A stretch of DNA of 43,640 nucleotides from an uncultured Faecalibacterium sp. (GCA_900772565.1 CAAHET010000024.1:1-43640); one strand, 5' to 3'; shown: positions 13,969 through 24,369, numbered from the stretch's first letter. Notes: generated by a model from the letters alone, not told the origin. Numbers and translations: made by a program.

Positions 13969-15075
13969 ATGACAGCAGCGAATAAGGACTTTTTTGAAGC
14001 GCTCTCCATGCTGGAGCATGAGCGCGGCATCACCGCAGAGTACCTGATCGAAAAGATCAAGGCGGCTATCATCATTGCCGTCAAGAAGAACTACGAGGTC
14101 GAGGAGGATCACATCCGGGTGGACATCGACCCCGACACCGGTCGCTTTGACGTGGCTCTGATCCAGGACATCGTGGCAGACGAGGACTGGTACGACGAGC
14201 ACGCCGAGATCGGCGTGACCGAAGCACGCAAGATCCGCAGCAGCTACGAGGTGGGCGACCGCATCATCACCCCGCTCAAGACCCGCGATTTTGGTCGTAT
14301 TGCCGCCCAGACCGCAAAGCACGTCATCCGTCAGGGCATCCGCGAGGCCGAGCGCAACCAGCAGCTCAGTGAGATCCAGTCCCGCGCACACGACATCGTG
14401 CAGGCCACCGTTACCCGCGTGGATAACGAGAAGGGCATCGTTGCGCTGGATCTGGGCAAGGGCGGCGAGGCTGTTCTGCCCCGCAACGAGCAGGTGCCCG
14501 GCGAGGTGTACACCGAGGGCGAGACCCTGCAGGTCTACATCGTGGACGTGGTCAGCACCGAGCGCGGCCCCCGCGTGATGATCAGCCGCACTCATCCCGG
14601 CCTTGTCAAGCGCCTGTTTGAGCTGGAAGTGCCCGAGATCTTTGACGGCACCGTGGAGGTAAAGGCCATCAGCCGCGAAGCCGGTGCCCGCACCAAGATG
14701 GCTGTCTGGTCCAAGGACCCCAACGTCAACCCTGTTTCTGCCTGCATCGGCGAGCACGGCGCCCGCGTGGCTGCCGTTGTGGAAAAGCTGGGCGGCGAGA
14801 AGATCGATATCGTCAAGTGGAGCGAGGATATCTCTGAGTTCATCTCCGCAGCCCTGAGCCCCGCCAAGGTGGTCAAGGTGGAGCTGCTGCCCGGCGAGAC
14901 CCGCTCCTGCCGCGTCACCGTGCCCGACCAGCAGCTGAGCCTGGCCATCGGCAACAAGGGTCAGAACGCCCGCCTGTGTGCCCGCCTGACCGGCTACAAT
15001 ATTGATATCCGTCCCGAGAGCGGCTACTACGGCGAGGACGAGGAGCCCAAGAAGGACGCAGCAGACGCTGAATAA
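13969..15075 (+). CDS. nusA: Transcription termination/antitermination factor NusA
   Basis: A 368-residue protein with N-terminal RNA polymerase-binding domain (1-125), S1 domain (about 135-200), and KH1/KH2 domains with SACIGEHGARVAAVVEKLGGEKIDIVKW and LAIGNKGQNARLCARLTGY. It lacks the C-terminal acidic repeats of Proteobacteria, as expected for Firmicutes. It binds RNA polymerase and nascent RNA to modulate pausing and termination. ATAGGAGG lies 8-12 bases upstream of ATG 13969. It is 56 bases past rimP. Confidence 0.97.
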   Translation: MTAANKDFFEALSMLEHERGITAEYLIEKIKAAIIIAVKKNYEVEEDHIRVDIDPDTGRFDVALIQDIVADEDWYDEHAEIGVTEARKIRSSYEVGDRIITPLKTRDFGRIAAQTAKHVIRQGIREAERNQQLSEIQSRAHDIVQATVTRVDNEKGIVALDLGKGGEAVLPRNEQVPGEVYTEGETLQVYIVDVVSTERGPRVMISRTHPGLVKRLFELEVPEIFDGTVEVKAISREAGARTKMAVWSKDPNVNPVSACIGEHGARVAAVVEKLGGEKIDIVKWSEDISEFISAALSPAKVVKVELLPGETRSCRVTVPDQQLSLAIGNKGQNARLCARLTGYNIDIRPESGYYGEDEEPKKDAADAE

Positions 15076-15108
15076 GCCCGGCACCATCTGCCGAAGGAGG
15101 GAAACCGG

Positions 15109-15408
15109 ATGGCACAAAAAAAGATCCCTGCCCGCCAGTGCATCGGCTGCATGACCAGCCACCCCAAAAAGGAGCTGGTCCGCGTGGTGCGCGCACCCAG
15201 CGGGGAAATCAGCATTGATCTGGTAGGCAAAAAGCCGGGGCGCGGCGCATATCTCTGCCCGGACCCGGACTGCCTGACCAAGGCAAAGAAGAAAAAGGCG
15301 CTGGAGCGCTGCTTTGAGCAGCCGGTCCCCGCCGAGGTATACGACGCGCTGGCTGTACAGCTGGCCGCAGCCGCAAAGGAGGCAGCAGCCGATGGCAAAA
15401 AAGAATAA
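15109..15408 (+). CDS. ylxR: YlxR/RnpM RNA-binding protein
   Basis: A 99-residue protein with the family motifs PARQCIGC near the N-terminus and GRGAYLCPD in the middle; the C-terminus is Ala-rich. In Firmicutes YlxR (RnpM) binds RNase P RNA and modulates its activity. It is always found between nusA and the L7Ae-like gene, as here. GAAGGAGG precedes the ATG. Its 3' end overlaps the next gene by 17 bases in another frame. Confidence 0.93.
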   Translation: MAQKKIPARQCIGCMTSHPKKELVRVVRAPSGEISIDLVGKKPGRGAYLCPDPDCLTKAKKKKALERCFEQPVPAEVYDALAVQLAAAAKEAAADGKKE

Positions 15409-15769
15409 CGCCCCCGCAAAACCCAAGCTGCCCCCGGAGGAAGCACTGTATCAGGCCGTGAGCCTGTGCCGCAAGGCCGGTGCGCTGACCATGGGCTTTG
15501 ACGCCGTGGAGGAAGCCTGCGTAAAAAGCAAGGCATGGCTGGTGATGACCGCATCGGACATCAGCCCCAAGACTTTGCAGCGTTTGAACTACGCTGTGGG
15601 CGATCTGGTGGACGTGTTCACCATGCCGCTGACGCAGGATAAGCTGGCCGATATCAGCCACAAGCCCGTGGCTGTTTACGCGGTGACCGACCGCAACCTC
15701 GCAAAGCTCTGCTTCGACCGCCTGTCGGACTGCGGAGTAATCAAAAATGAGGAGGATATGAGCGAATGA
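15392..15769 (+). CDS. ylxQ: L7Ae-family kink-turn RNA-binding protein (YlxQ)
   Basis: A 125-residue protein of the ribosomal L7Ae/L30e/Gadd45 fold: LYQAVSLCRKAGALTMGFDAV, then a strand KAWLVMTASDISPKT. In Bacillus, YlxQ binds kink-turn RNAs. The start at 15392 has AAAGGAGG 8 bases upstream, inside the end of ylxR. Its stop overlaps the infB start (ATGA), suggesting translational coupling. It carries a 15-residue basic, Pro-rich N-terminal extension. Confidence 0.92.
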   Translation: MAKKNNAPAKPKLPPEEALYQAVSLCRKAGALTMGFDAVEEACVKSKAWLVMTASDISPKTLQRLNYAVGDLVDVFTMPLTQDKLADISHKPVAVYAVTDRNLAKLCFDRLSDCGVIKNEEDMSE

Positions 15770-18246
15770 TCGTAAAATATAAAGTGAGTGACTTTGCAAA
15801 GGATCTGAACCTTTCTACAAAGAAGGTGCTGGATGAGCTGACCGCTATGGGCAGCACTGGCAAGAAGAACAGCTCCAATCTGGAGGAGAACGAGCTGAAC
15901 TACCTGCTGGAGAAGTTCAGCAAGGATAACAGCGTGGCGAATCTGGACGAGTTTCTGAACAGCGCCAAGGCTCCCAAGGAGGAGCCCAAGGCTGAGAAGA
16001 AGGCTGACCAGAAAGTCGAAAAGAAGGCTGAGAAGAAGCCCGAGGCTCCCAAGGCTGACAAAAAGCCCCAGCAGCCCGCCGCAAAGGCCGAGCAGCCCAA
16101 GGCAAACAACAATAACAACAACGGCAAGCACGGCGACAAGAAGCCCGAGCAGCACAAGAAGCGCGAGGAAAAGACCGTTTCCTTCAGCGAGCTGGCACGT
16201 GAGACCGGCGCAAAGGCCACCGCTGCCCCCGCACAGGCAGTTTCTGTCCGCCGCGAGGACAATCAGGTCACCGTGGATACTCGCACTGTGGATATGAACG
16301 TGGACCGCTTCGACGCCCGTTACGATGATCTGGCCTCCACCAAGAACACCGAGAACCGCCGCAAGCCCACCCCGCAGGGCAACAAGCAGAAGTTCACCCA
16401 GCGCGGTCAGCGCCAGCGCCAGCAGTTCCAGAAGGGCAAGCGCGAGACCGAGTTCGAACGTCTGCAGCGCATCCAGCTGGAGAAGGCCCGTAACGCCCAG
16501 CTGAAGGTGCTGATCCCCGATGAGATCACCGTGGGCGAACTGGCTGCCCGTCTGAAGCAGCAGGCCGGCAAGGTCATTGCCAAGTTCATGCAGTTGGGCG
16601 AGATGCACGCCATCAACGACGTGATCGATTTCGATACCGCATCTCTGCTGGCAGAGGAGTTCCATGCAAAGGTCGAGCACGAAGTGCACGTCACCATCGA
16701 GGAGCGCCTGTTCACGCAGGAGGAGGATGCACAGGAGGATCTGGTGGAGCGTCCCCCGGTCGTCTGTGTCATGGGTCACGTTGACCACGGCAAGACCAGC
16801 ATTCTGGATGCTATTCGTAAGACCAACGTCACCGCAGGCGAGGCCGGCGGCATCACGCAGGCCATCGGTGCATATCAGGTGCGCATCAACGACAGCAAGA
16901 TCACCTTCTTGGATACCCCGGGTCACGAGGCTTTCACCTCCATGCGTGCCCGCGGTGCCAACATGACCGATATCGCTATTCTGGTCGTGGCTGCCGATGA
17001 CGGCATCATGCCCCAGACCATCGAGTCCATCAACCACGCCAAGGCTGCTGAGGTCAAGGTGATCGTGGCCATCAACAAGATGGATAAGCCCACCGCCAAC
17101 CCCGAGCGCGTGAAGGAGAGCCTGACCAAGTACGGCCTGATCCCTGAGGACTGGGGCGGAGATGTGGCTTGTATCCCCGTGTCTGCACTGACCGGTATGG
17201 GTATCAACGACCTGCTGGAGCGCGTTGCGCTGGAAGCTGAGGTCATGGAGCTGAAGGCTAACCCCAACCGCCGCGCCAAGGGTGCTGTGGTCGAGGCTCG
17301 TCTGGACAAGGGTCAGGGCCCCATCGCCACCATTCTGGTGCAGAACGGCACCCTGCACGCCGGTGATGTCATCATTGCCGGTACCGCCGTGGGTCGTGTG
17401 CGTACCATGCGCAACGACAAGGGTCAGCTGCTCACCGATGCCGGCCCCTCCACCCCTGTGGAGATCACCGGCCTGACCGCCGTGCCCGAGGCCGGCGATC
17501 TGTTCGAGGCTGTTGAGGACGAGCGTCTGGCCCGTGAGCTGGCCGAGCAGCGCATCGCTGCCGCCAAGGAGAAGCAGTTCTCCTCCTTCCAGAAGGTCAC
17601 GCTGGATAACCTGTTCAGCCAGATGGCACAGAACGACATGAAGGAACTGGCCATCGTGGTCAAGGCCGACGTGCAGGGTTCTGCCGAGGCTGTGAAGCAG
17701 AGCTTGGAGAAGATCTCCAACGACGAGGTGCGTGTGCGCGTCATCCACGCCGGTGTCGGCGCCATCAGCAAGTCCGACGTCGATCTGGCCGATGCCTCCA
17801 ACGCCATCATCATCGGCTTCAACGTCCGCCCGGACAATGTGGCCAAGGAAGAAGCCGCTGCCACCAAGGTGGAAATGCGTATGTACCGCGTCATCTACGA
17901 CGCCATCAACGATGTCACCGATGCTATGAAGGGTATGCTGGCACCCAAGTTCCGCGAGGTCTCTCTGGGCGAGCTGCAGGTGCGTCAGGTGTACAAGATC
18001 TCCAACGTGGGCACCGTTGCAGGCTGCCGCGTGACCAGCGGCAAGATCACCCGCGACAGCAAGGTGCGCGTGGTGCGTGACGGCATCGTCATCGCCGAGG
18101 ACGAGATCGCATCCCTGAAGCGCTTCAAGGACGACGCCAAGGAAGTGGCCGAGGGCTACGAGTGCGGCGTGACGCTGGAGAAGTTTGCGGACGTCAAGGA
18201 AGGCGACGTGTACGAGGCCTTCAAGATGGAAGAGTACCGCGACTAA
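15766..18246 (+). CDS. infB: Translation initiation factor IF-2
   Basis: An 826-residue GTPase that brings fMet-tRNA to the 30S subunit. It has an IF2-N helix bundle (KVSDFAKDLNLSTKKVLDEL), a charged low-complexity linker (residues about 65-220, Lys/Glu/Pro/Ala and an Asn-rich patch), and a second IF2-N. The GTPase core has G1 GHVDHGKTS near 337, G2 GGITQAIGAY, G3 DTPGHE near 383, G4 NKMD near 437 and G5 SALTGMG near 473, followed by domains II-IV. It starts with an ATGA overlap with ylxQ. It is followed by a repeat-filled gap before rbfA. Confidence 0.98.
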   Translation: MIVKYKVSDFAKDLNLSTKKVLDELTAMGSTGKKNSSNLEENELNYLLEKFSKDNSVANLDEFLNSAKAPKEEPKAEKKADQKVEKKAEKKPEAPKADKKPQQPAAKAEQPKANNNNNNGKHGDKKPEQHKKREEKTVSFSELARETGAKATAAPAQAVSVRREDNQVTVDTRTVDMNVDRFDARYDDLASTKNTENRRKPTPQGNKQKFTQRGQRQRQQFQKGKRETEFERLQRIQLEKARNAQLKVLIPDEITVGELAARLKQQAGKVIAKFMQLGEMHAINDVIDFDTASLLAEEFHAKVEHEVHVTIEERLFTQEEDAQEDLVERPPVVCVMGHVDHGKTSILDAIRKTNVTAGEAGGITQAIGAYQVRINDSKITFLDTPGHEAFTSMRARGANMTDIAILVVAADDGIMPQTIESINHAKAAEVKVIVAINKMDKPTANPERVKESLTKYGLIPEDWGGDVACIPVSALTGMGINDLLERVALEAEVMELKANPNRRAKGAVVEARLDKGQGPIATILVQNGTLHAGDVIIAGTAVGRVRTMRNDKGQLLTDAGPSTPVEITGLTAVPEAGDLFEAVEDERLARELAEQRIAAAKEKQFSSFQKVTLDNLFSQMAQNDMKELAIVVKADVQGSAEAVKQSLEKISNDEVRVRVIHAGVGAISKSDVDLADASNAIIIGFNVRPDNVAKEEAAATKVEMRMYRVIYDAINDVTDAMKGMLAPKFREVSLGELQVRQVYKISNVGTVAGCRVTSGKITRDSKVRVVRDGIVIAEDEIASLKRFKDDAKEVAEGYECGVTLEKFADVKEGDVYEAFKMEEYRD

Positions 18247-18312
18247 GCAAGAACCGAATATATAACAGCTTCCCGGCAGAAAAGGGGGCTGTTGCAAAAG
18301 CAGCGAACTTGC

Positions 18313-18405
18313 GCCCTCTCAGGCGCTCCCGCGCCAGCTCCCCCAATGGGGGAGCCAAGCCGTAATGTTTACAGCTAAAGTGTCAGGAGAAAAGACGGAG
18401 AGGGC
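18313..18405 (+). repeat. GC-rich palindromic interspersed repeat, family A, copy 2
   Basis: The element is bounded by inverted ends GCCCTCTC (18313-18320) and GAGAGGGC (18398-18405) and contains the core AGCTCCCCC-AAT-GGGGGAGC. It lies in the 332-base gap between infB and rbfA, inside a conserved operon. A second palindrome follows at 18453-18496. Confidence 0.75.
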
Positions 18406-18452
18406 GAGGATACTGACTGTGTGCAACAACCCCTGTCGAACGAAGTGAGACT

Positions 18453-18496
18453 GATGAGGGCGTATCTTTCGCAGGTGTGGAGCGTGCGCCCTCATC
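18453..18496 (+). repeat. Inverted repeat next to family A copy 2
   Basis: GATGAGGGCG (18453-18462) and CGCCCTCATC (18487-18496) are perfect 10-base inverted arms. The preceding CGAACGAAGTGAGAC resembles the CACTTTGTTCG word of copy 5 in reverse complement, so it is probably a diverged half-element. Confidence 0.6.
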
Positions 18497-18578
18497 CGTC
18501 GTTTTGGCAGACAAATGCCGCCTTGCCCCGGCCGGGGTAAGGCTTTGGGAAGCTGCCGGACAGAATTTGGAGAAAACT

Positions 18579-18971
18579 ATGTCTCAGAAAAATATGGGCC
18601 GTCTTGCGCAGGATATGAAGCGCGAGGTCATTGCCATCATCGGCCGACTGAAGGACCCGCGGCTGGAGGGCGGTCTGCTGACCGTCACCCGTCTGGACGT
18701 GACGCCGGATCTGGATGTGGCAAAAGTGTATGTAAGCGTGATGGGCCGTGCGGACGGCCCCAAGCCCGCCATTGAGGCGCTGAACCGTGCCGCAGGCCAT
18801 GTGCGCACCGAGGTCAGCAAAAAAATGCACATCCGCAAGGCACCCCGCTTCATCTTTGTGGAGGATGACGGCGCCGCCTACGCCGCCCACATCAACGAGC
18901 TGCTGCGCAGCCTGAACGTGAACGGCGAGGAAGAAGCACAGCCTGCCGATACCGAACAGACCGAGGACTGA
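18579..18971 (+). CDS. rbfA: Ribosome-binding factor A
   Basis: A 130-residue KH-like protein: RLAQDMKREVIAIIGRLKDPR, TVTRLDVTPDLDVAKVYVSVMG and the C-terminal PRFIFVEDD are RbfA hallmarks. It binds the 30S subunit near helix 1 during late 16S maturation. The start at 18579 has TTGGAGA 6 bases upstream; upstream in-frame ATG 18477 lies in repeat-derived sequence. It is acidic at the C-terminus (PADTEQTED). Confidence 0.95.
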   Translation: MSQKNMGRLAQDMKREVIAIIGRLKDPRLEGGLLTVTRLDVTPDLDVAKVYVSVMGRADGPKPAIEALNRAAGHVRTEVSKKMHIRKAPRFIFVEDDGAAYAAHINELLRSLNVNGEEEAQPADTEQTED

Positions 18972-19000
18972 CTGCCTTTGCGGAAAGGATGGATCATTGG

Positions 19001-19978
19001 ATGACAGAACAACTGAATGTGCAGCAGATGGCGCAGCGCCTGCTGGCTGCGGACAACATTTTGATTCTGTGCCACAAAAACCCGGACGGTGACACCATCG
19101 GCTGCGGCAGCGCCCTGTACTATGCGCTCAAAGCGCTGGAAAAAACAACGGCGGTGCTCTGCTCCGATGCCGTGCCGTCCCGCTACGCCTTTACGAACCC
19201 ACGGCTGTTCAAGGGCGAGTTCGAGCCCCGCACCGTGATCGCAGTGGACGTGGCCGGGTTGCAGCTGTTTGGCGAAAATAACGGTGTGCCGCAGGTTGCA
19301 CGCCATGTGGACCTGTGCATCGACCACCACGCTGGCAACAACGGCTATGCCGATTTCACCCTTCTGGATGCCGGTGCCGCTGCGGCAGCAGAGCTGCTGT
19401 ATCAGGTCATCGTGGAGATGGGCGTGCCCATCTCTCCCCACATTGCCGACTGCCTGTACACTGGCGTTGCTACCGATACCGGCTGCTTCAAGTTCTCTTC
19501 TACCACAGCCAACACCCACAAGATTGCTGCAAAGCTTATTGAGGCCGGCTGTCATGTGGAGGAGCTGAACACCCTGCTCTTCGACACAAAGCCCCGTGCC
19601 CGCATGGAGGCCGAACGCATCGCCCGCAACCATCTGGAGTACTATCTGGACGGTCGCTGCGCCCTGATCTACCTGACCAGGGACGAGATCCGGCAGAGCG
19701 GGGTAGACCCCGCAGATCTGGAGGAGCTGACCAGCCTGCCCATCAGCATCGAGGGGGTCAAGGTGGGCCTGACCCTGCGCCAGCAGCCCGGCGGCAGCTA
19801 CCGCATCAGCGTGCGCACCGCAAAGGGTGTGGACGCCTGTGCCATCGCCCGGCGGCTGGGCGGCGGCGGCCACACCCGCGCAGCGGGCTGTGAACTGCTG
19901 GGCGACCTTGAAAACGCCAAAAATGCGATCCTTGCAGAGGTGGAAGCCGAGCTGGACGCACCGCAGGAGGAAGCATGA
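19001..19978 (+). CDS. nrnA: DHH/DHHA1 oligoribonuclease/pAp phosphatase (NrnA type)
   Basis: A 325-residue DHH-family phosphoesterase. Motif I CHKNPDGDTIGCGSAL, AVDVAGLQL (motif II Asp), DHHAGN (motif III) and ATDTGCFKF (motif IV) are present, and the DHHA1 domain ends with RRLGGGGHTRAAGC. It degrades nanoRNAs and pAp in the cytosol. The start at 19001 is preferred because GAAAGGA is 11 bases upstream; an ATG at 18989 is too close to the ribosome site. The stop overlaps truB. Confidence 0.93.
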   Translation: MTEQLNVQQMAQRLLAADNILILCHKNPDGDTIGCGSALYYALKALEKTTAVLCSDAVPSRYAFTNPRLFKGEFEPRTVIAVDVAGLQLFGENNGVPQVARHVDLCIDHHAGNNGYADFTLLDAGAAAAAELLYQVIVEMGVPISPHIADCLYTGVATDTGCFKFSSTTANTHKIAAKLIEAGCHVEELNTLLFDTKPRARMEAERIARNHLEYYLDGRCALIYLTRDEIRQSGVDPADLEELTSLPISIEGVKVGLTLRQQPGGSYRISVRTAKGVDACAIARRLGGGGHTRAAGCELLGDLENAKNAILAEVEAELDAPQEEA

Positions 19979-20862
19979 TGCAGGGCATCCTGATCGTAGA
20001 CAAGCCTATGGACTGGACCAGCTTTGACGTGGTGGCAAAGCTGCGCGGCGTGCTGGGCACCCGCAAGCTGGGGCACAGCGGTACACTGGACCCCATGGCC
20101 ACCGGTGTTCTACCGGTGTTCTGCGGCGGTGCCAGCAAGGCGGTGGATTTGCAGTTGAACCACGACAAGACCTACCGCGCTACCCTGCGTCTGGGCGCAC
20201 GCACCGACACCGGTGATAGCACCGGCACGGTGCTGGAGACTGCCCCCGTCACCGCCGGGGAAAAGGAGCTGCTGGCTGTGCTGCCGCAGTTTATCGGCCC
20301 GCAGATGCAGGTGCCGCCCATGTACTCGGCGGTCAAGATCAACGGTCAGCCGCTGTATAAGCTGGCCCGCGAGGGCGTGACCGTGGAGCGCAAGGCGCGC
20401 CCTATTGAGATTTACGGCATCAAGTACGGCGGCAGTCCGGCAGAAAACGAGTATGTGCTGACGGTGCGCTGCTCCAAGGGCACCTATATCCGCACGCTAC
20501 TGGAGGATATCGCCGCCGCCATGGGGCAGAAGGGCACTATGAGCGCTCTGCGCCGCACTTCTGCCGGTCTGTACACCGAAGCAGATGCCCACACGCTAGA
20601 AGAGATCCTTGCCGCAAAGGAGCAGGGGAGCGCTGCACTGGAAGCGCTGATGCTGCCGGTGGAAAGCGTGTTCACCCCGCTGCCGCTGCTGGTGGTGGAG
20701 CCATGGGTGGAGCAGCATCTCTATAACGGCTGCCCCACCAGCCGCTACCCCGCAGCAGACGGACGCTACCAGGTGCGCAGCGCCGCCGGGCAGTTCCTTG
20801 GCCTTGCCAATATCACCGGCGGGGTGCTCCGGGTGGAAAAACTGTTCGTGGAACGTAATTGA
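19975..20862 (+). CDS. truB: tRNA pseudouridine(55) synthase TruB
   Basis: A 295-residue pseudouridine synthase. ILIVDKPMDWTSFDVV and KLGHSGTLDPMATGVLPV carry the N-terminal signature and catalytic Asp39. The usual TruB C-terminal PUA-like segment is present but short. It makes psi55 in the T-loop of tRNA. The first ATG (19975) overlaps the nrnA stop; the adjacent ATG at 19978 has better spacing (7 bases) from AGGAGG and may be the true start. Confidence 0.96.
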   Translation: MMQGILIVDKPMDWTSFDVVAKLRGVLGTRKLGHSGTLDPMATGVLPVFCGGASKAVDLQLNHDKTYRATLRLGARTDTGDSTGTVLETAPVTAGEKELLAVLPQFIGPQMQVPPMYSAVKINGQPLYKLAREGVTVERKARPIEIYGIKYGGSPAENEYVLTVRCSKGTYIRTLLEDIAAAMGQKGTMSALRRTSAGLYTEADAHTLEEILAAKEQGSAALEALMLPVESVFTPLPLLVVEPWVEQHLYNGCPTSRYPAADGRYQVRSAAGQFLGLANITGGVLRVEKLFVERN

Positions 20863-20883
20863 GCAATAAAGGAAACAAGACCC

Positions 20884-21801
20884 ATGCAGATCATTTCTCA
20901 GTTTGCCCCGCTGCCGCTGGCGCAGCCTGAAAAAGGTACCGCCGTGGCCATGGGCTACTTTGACGGCATCCATATCGGCCACCGGGCGGTGATCGAAGGG
21001 GCGGTGCAGTGGGCAAAGACCCATGACGCAGCCCCGGCAGTGTTCACCTTCCGCCTGCCGGTGGAAAATAAAATGAAGGGCAAGCGCCTGCTCTCCACCG
21101 AGGATAAGCACGCCTTGATCCACAGCCTTGGGGTAGAGTATTACCTCACCCCGGACTTTGATGCGATCAAGGCGCTGAGCCCGGAGGAGTTTGTGCGCGG
21201 CATCGTAGAAAACTGCCACGCCCGGGCGCTGTTCTGCGGCGAGAACTTCACCTTTGGCGCAAAGGCTGCCGGTACCCCGGAGCTGCTGCGCGCCCTCTGC
21301 GCCCCCCTTGGGGTAGAGGTGGTGGTGGTGCCCATGGCGCAGTTTGAGGAAAAGCCGGTGTCCTCCACCCGCATCCGCACCGCGCTGGAGGGCGGGGATA
21401 TTCCGGCTGCCAACGCCATGCTGGGCATGCCCTACGCCATCCGCTTTGCGGTGCAGCACGGGGCAGGGCTGGGACACACCCTCGGGGTGCCCACCATCAA
21501 CCAGCTGTACCCGCAGGGCTTCCAGATGCCCCGCAGCGGTATTTATATCACCCGCACCTGCATCAACGGGGTGTGGTATCCCTCGGCCACCGGTCTGGGC
21601 AGCCGCCCGACCGTGAACGATGACGCCACCAAGGTGACCTGCGAGACCTTTATCCCGGGCTTTTCCGGTGACTTGTACGGCACCGACCCGGTAGTGGAGT
21701 TCTACGCTTACCTGAGCCCCAGCAAAAAGTTTGATACGCTGGACCAGCTGCGGGACTGCATCAACGATGCCGCCCGCCGCGCGCAAGAATATTTTGCATA
21801 A
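20884..21801 (+). CDS. ribF: Bifunctional riboflavin kinase/FAD synthetase
   Basis: A 305-residue protein with an N-terminal nucleotidyltransferase domain (GYFDGIHIGH, and SSTRIRTALEGGDI near 160) and a C-terminal flavokinase domain (HTLGVPTINQLYPQ, GVWYPSATGLGSRPTV, ETFIPGFSGDLYG). It converts riboflavin to FMN and FAD. It is the last gene of the translation operon, the standard truB-ribF order, and is followed by a strong terminator. Confidence 0.96.
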   Translation: MQIISQFAPLPLAQPEKGTAVAMGYFDGIHIGHRAVIEGAVQWAKTHDAAPAVFTFRLPVENKMKGKRLLSTEDKHALIHSLGVEYYLTPDFDAIKALSPEEFVRGIVENCHARALFCGENFTFGAKAAGTPELLRALCAPLGVEVVVVPMAQFEEKPVSSTRIRTALEGGDIPAANAMLGMPYAIRFAVQHGAGLGHTLGVPTINQLYPQGFQMPRSGIYITRTCINGVWYPSATGLGSRPTVNDDATKVTCETFIPGFSGDLYGTDPVVEFYAYLSPSKKFDTLDQLRDCINDAARRAQEYFA

Positions 21802-21833
21802 CGCATCAACCGAGGAAAAAATATTTTTATTTG

Positions 21834-21874
21834 GGGTTCGGGAAACACCTGCGGGCGTTTCCCGAACCCTTTTT
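21834..21874 (+). terminator. Terminator of the rimP-ribF operon
   Basis: GGGTTCGGGAAAC (21834-21846) pairs perfectly with GTTTCCCGAACCC (21857-21869), followed by T5. Confidence 0.93.
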
Positions 21875-21949
21875 GCCGTGATGAAAAACGGCATTTCCGG
21901 CGTCTGCGGGCAGAAAAAACCGCACTTCGGGCAAAATAGACACATTTCC

Positions 21950-21978
21950 TTGCAACAACGGCAAATGTTTGTTAAACA
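21950..21978 (+). promoter_or_regulatory. Weak upstream promoter of pgk
   Basis: TTGCAA (21950-21955), 17 bases, TAAACA (21973-21978), 47 bases upstream of the main promoter. Confidence 0.4.
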
Positions 21979-21996
21979 ATTATCTATCTCATATCC

Positions 21997-22025
21997 TTGC
22001 AATACACACATTTTTTGTTTATAAT
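21997..22025 (+). promoter_or_regulatory. Main promoter of pgk
   Basis: TTGCAA (21997-22002), 17 bases that are AT-rich, TATAAT (22020-22025). The leader that follows has a small hairpin CGGGGC/GCCCCG. Confidence 0.85.
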
Positions 22026-22101
22026 AGTAACTGTACGGGGCAATGCCCCGATTGTGAGCGAGACTCTGGTTCAGAATTATAACTTGAGAGGAGTTTTTAC
22101 C

Positions 22102-23310
<1,209 letters not shown>

Positions 23311-23331
23311 TTTTTCCGGCATCACAATGGG

Positions 23332-23367
23332 TGCGGCGGCATTTACGCCGCCGCATCTTTTCTTTTT
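23332..23367 (+). terminator. Terminator or attenuator between pgk and tpiA
   Basis: TGCGGCGGC (23332-23340) pairs with GCCGCCGCA (23347-23355), followed by TCTTTTCTTTTT. tpiA begins 47 bases later with no strong promoter, so partial read-through is likely. Confidence 0.7.
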
Positions 23368-23413
23368 GTGCAGGCAATTTGTAAATATTTACGAAGGTAA
23401 GGAGAAAATAACA

Positions 23414-24184
23414 ATGGATAAGGCAAAGCGCAAGGCTATTATCGCCGGTAACTGGAAGATGAACAAGACCGCCTCCGAAGCAGCTGTCTTGGTGGACGAG
23501 CTGATCCCCGCCGTGAAGGACGCCACCTGCGAGGTCGTCATCTGCACTCCGTTTACCGATCTGGTCACTGCTGTGGCTAAGACCAAGGGCACCAACATCC
23601 ATGTGGGTGCTGAGAACGTCCACTTTGAGAAGTCCGGTGCTTTCACCGGCGAGATCAGCGCCGATATGCTGGTGGATCTGGGCGTGGAGTACGTCATCGT
23701 CGGCCACTCTGAGCGCCGTCAGTACTTTGCAGAGACCGACCAGACCGTCAACAAGCGCACTCTGGCTGCTCTGAACGCCGGCCTGAAGGTCATCCTGTGC
23801 GTGGGCGAGAGCCTGCAGCAGCGTGAGGAGGGCGTTACCGAGGAGCTGGTGCGTATGCAGACCAAGATCGCTCTGCGTGACGTGACTGCCGAGCAGATGG
23901 CAAACGTTGTTATCGCCTACGAGCCCGTCTGGGCCATCGGCACCGGCAAGACCGCTACCGCTGATCAGGCAGAGGAAGTCTGCGCTCAGATCCGCAAGGT
24001 GGTGGGCGAGCTGTACGGCGAGTCCGTGGCCGAGGCTACCACCGTACAGTACGGCGGCAGCATGAACGCCAAGAACTGCGAGGAGCTGCTGAGCAAGAAG
24101 GACGTGGACGGCGGCCTGATCGGCGGCGCATCCCTGAAGGCTCCTGACTTTGCAGTTATCGTCAACGCAGCCACCAAGGGCTGA
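23414..24184 (+). CDS. tpiA: Triosephosphate isomerase
   Basis: A 256-residue TIM barrel. AGNWKMN holds the substrate Asn and Lys, YVIVGHSERR the catalytic His, and VIAYEPVWAIGTGKTA the catalytic Glu; the phosphate loop is QYGGSMN and GGLIGGASL. It interconverts DHAP and glyceraldehyde-3-phosphate. AAGGAG precedes ATG 23414. Dimeric and cytosolic in the family. Confidence 0.98.
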   Translation: MDKAKRKAIIAGNWKMNKTASEAAVLVDELIPAVKDATCEVVICTPFTDLVTAVAKTKGTNIHVGAENVHFEKSGAFTGEISADMLVDLGVEYVIVGHSERRQYFAETDQTVNKRTLAALNAGLKVILCVGESLQQREEGVTEELVRMQTKIALRDVTAEQMANVVIAYEPVWAIGTGKTATADQAEEVCAQIRKVVGELYGESVAEATTVQYGGSMNAKNCEELLSKKDVDGGLIGGASLKAPDFAVIVNAATKG

Positions 24185-24212
24185 GCAACTGCCTTTTTCT
24201 AAATGAGCTGTT

Positions 24213-24266
24213 TCAGCGCCCGGCTGCGCCGTTTTTTCAGCGCTGAGCCGGGCGCTGATCTGTTTT
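24213..24266 (+). terminator. Terminator after tpiA
   Basis: TCAGCGCCCGGCT (24213-24225) pairs perfectly with AGCCGGGCGCTGA (24246-24258), followed by TCTGTTTTT. The 100 bases from here to gpmI hold small GC hairpins and no clear promoter. Confidence 0.8.
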
Positions 24267-24369
24267 TACAGCAGTCGTTTGGGTGCGTGCACCCGCAGGC
24301 TGCACCCCCCGCAGGCGGGGCTCTGGCCTTACCTGCAACGCGTGATAAATTCAAAGGAGATTCAATTTT

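Noticed and set aside
15676..18297. An 873-codon minus-strand frame opposite infB
   Set aside because: Antisense shadow with low-complexity Leu/Gly/His-rich composition; the plus strand is unquestionably IF-2.
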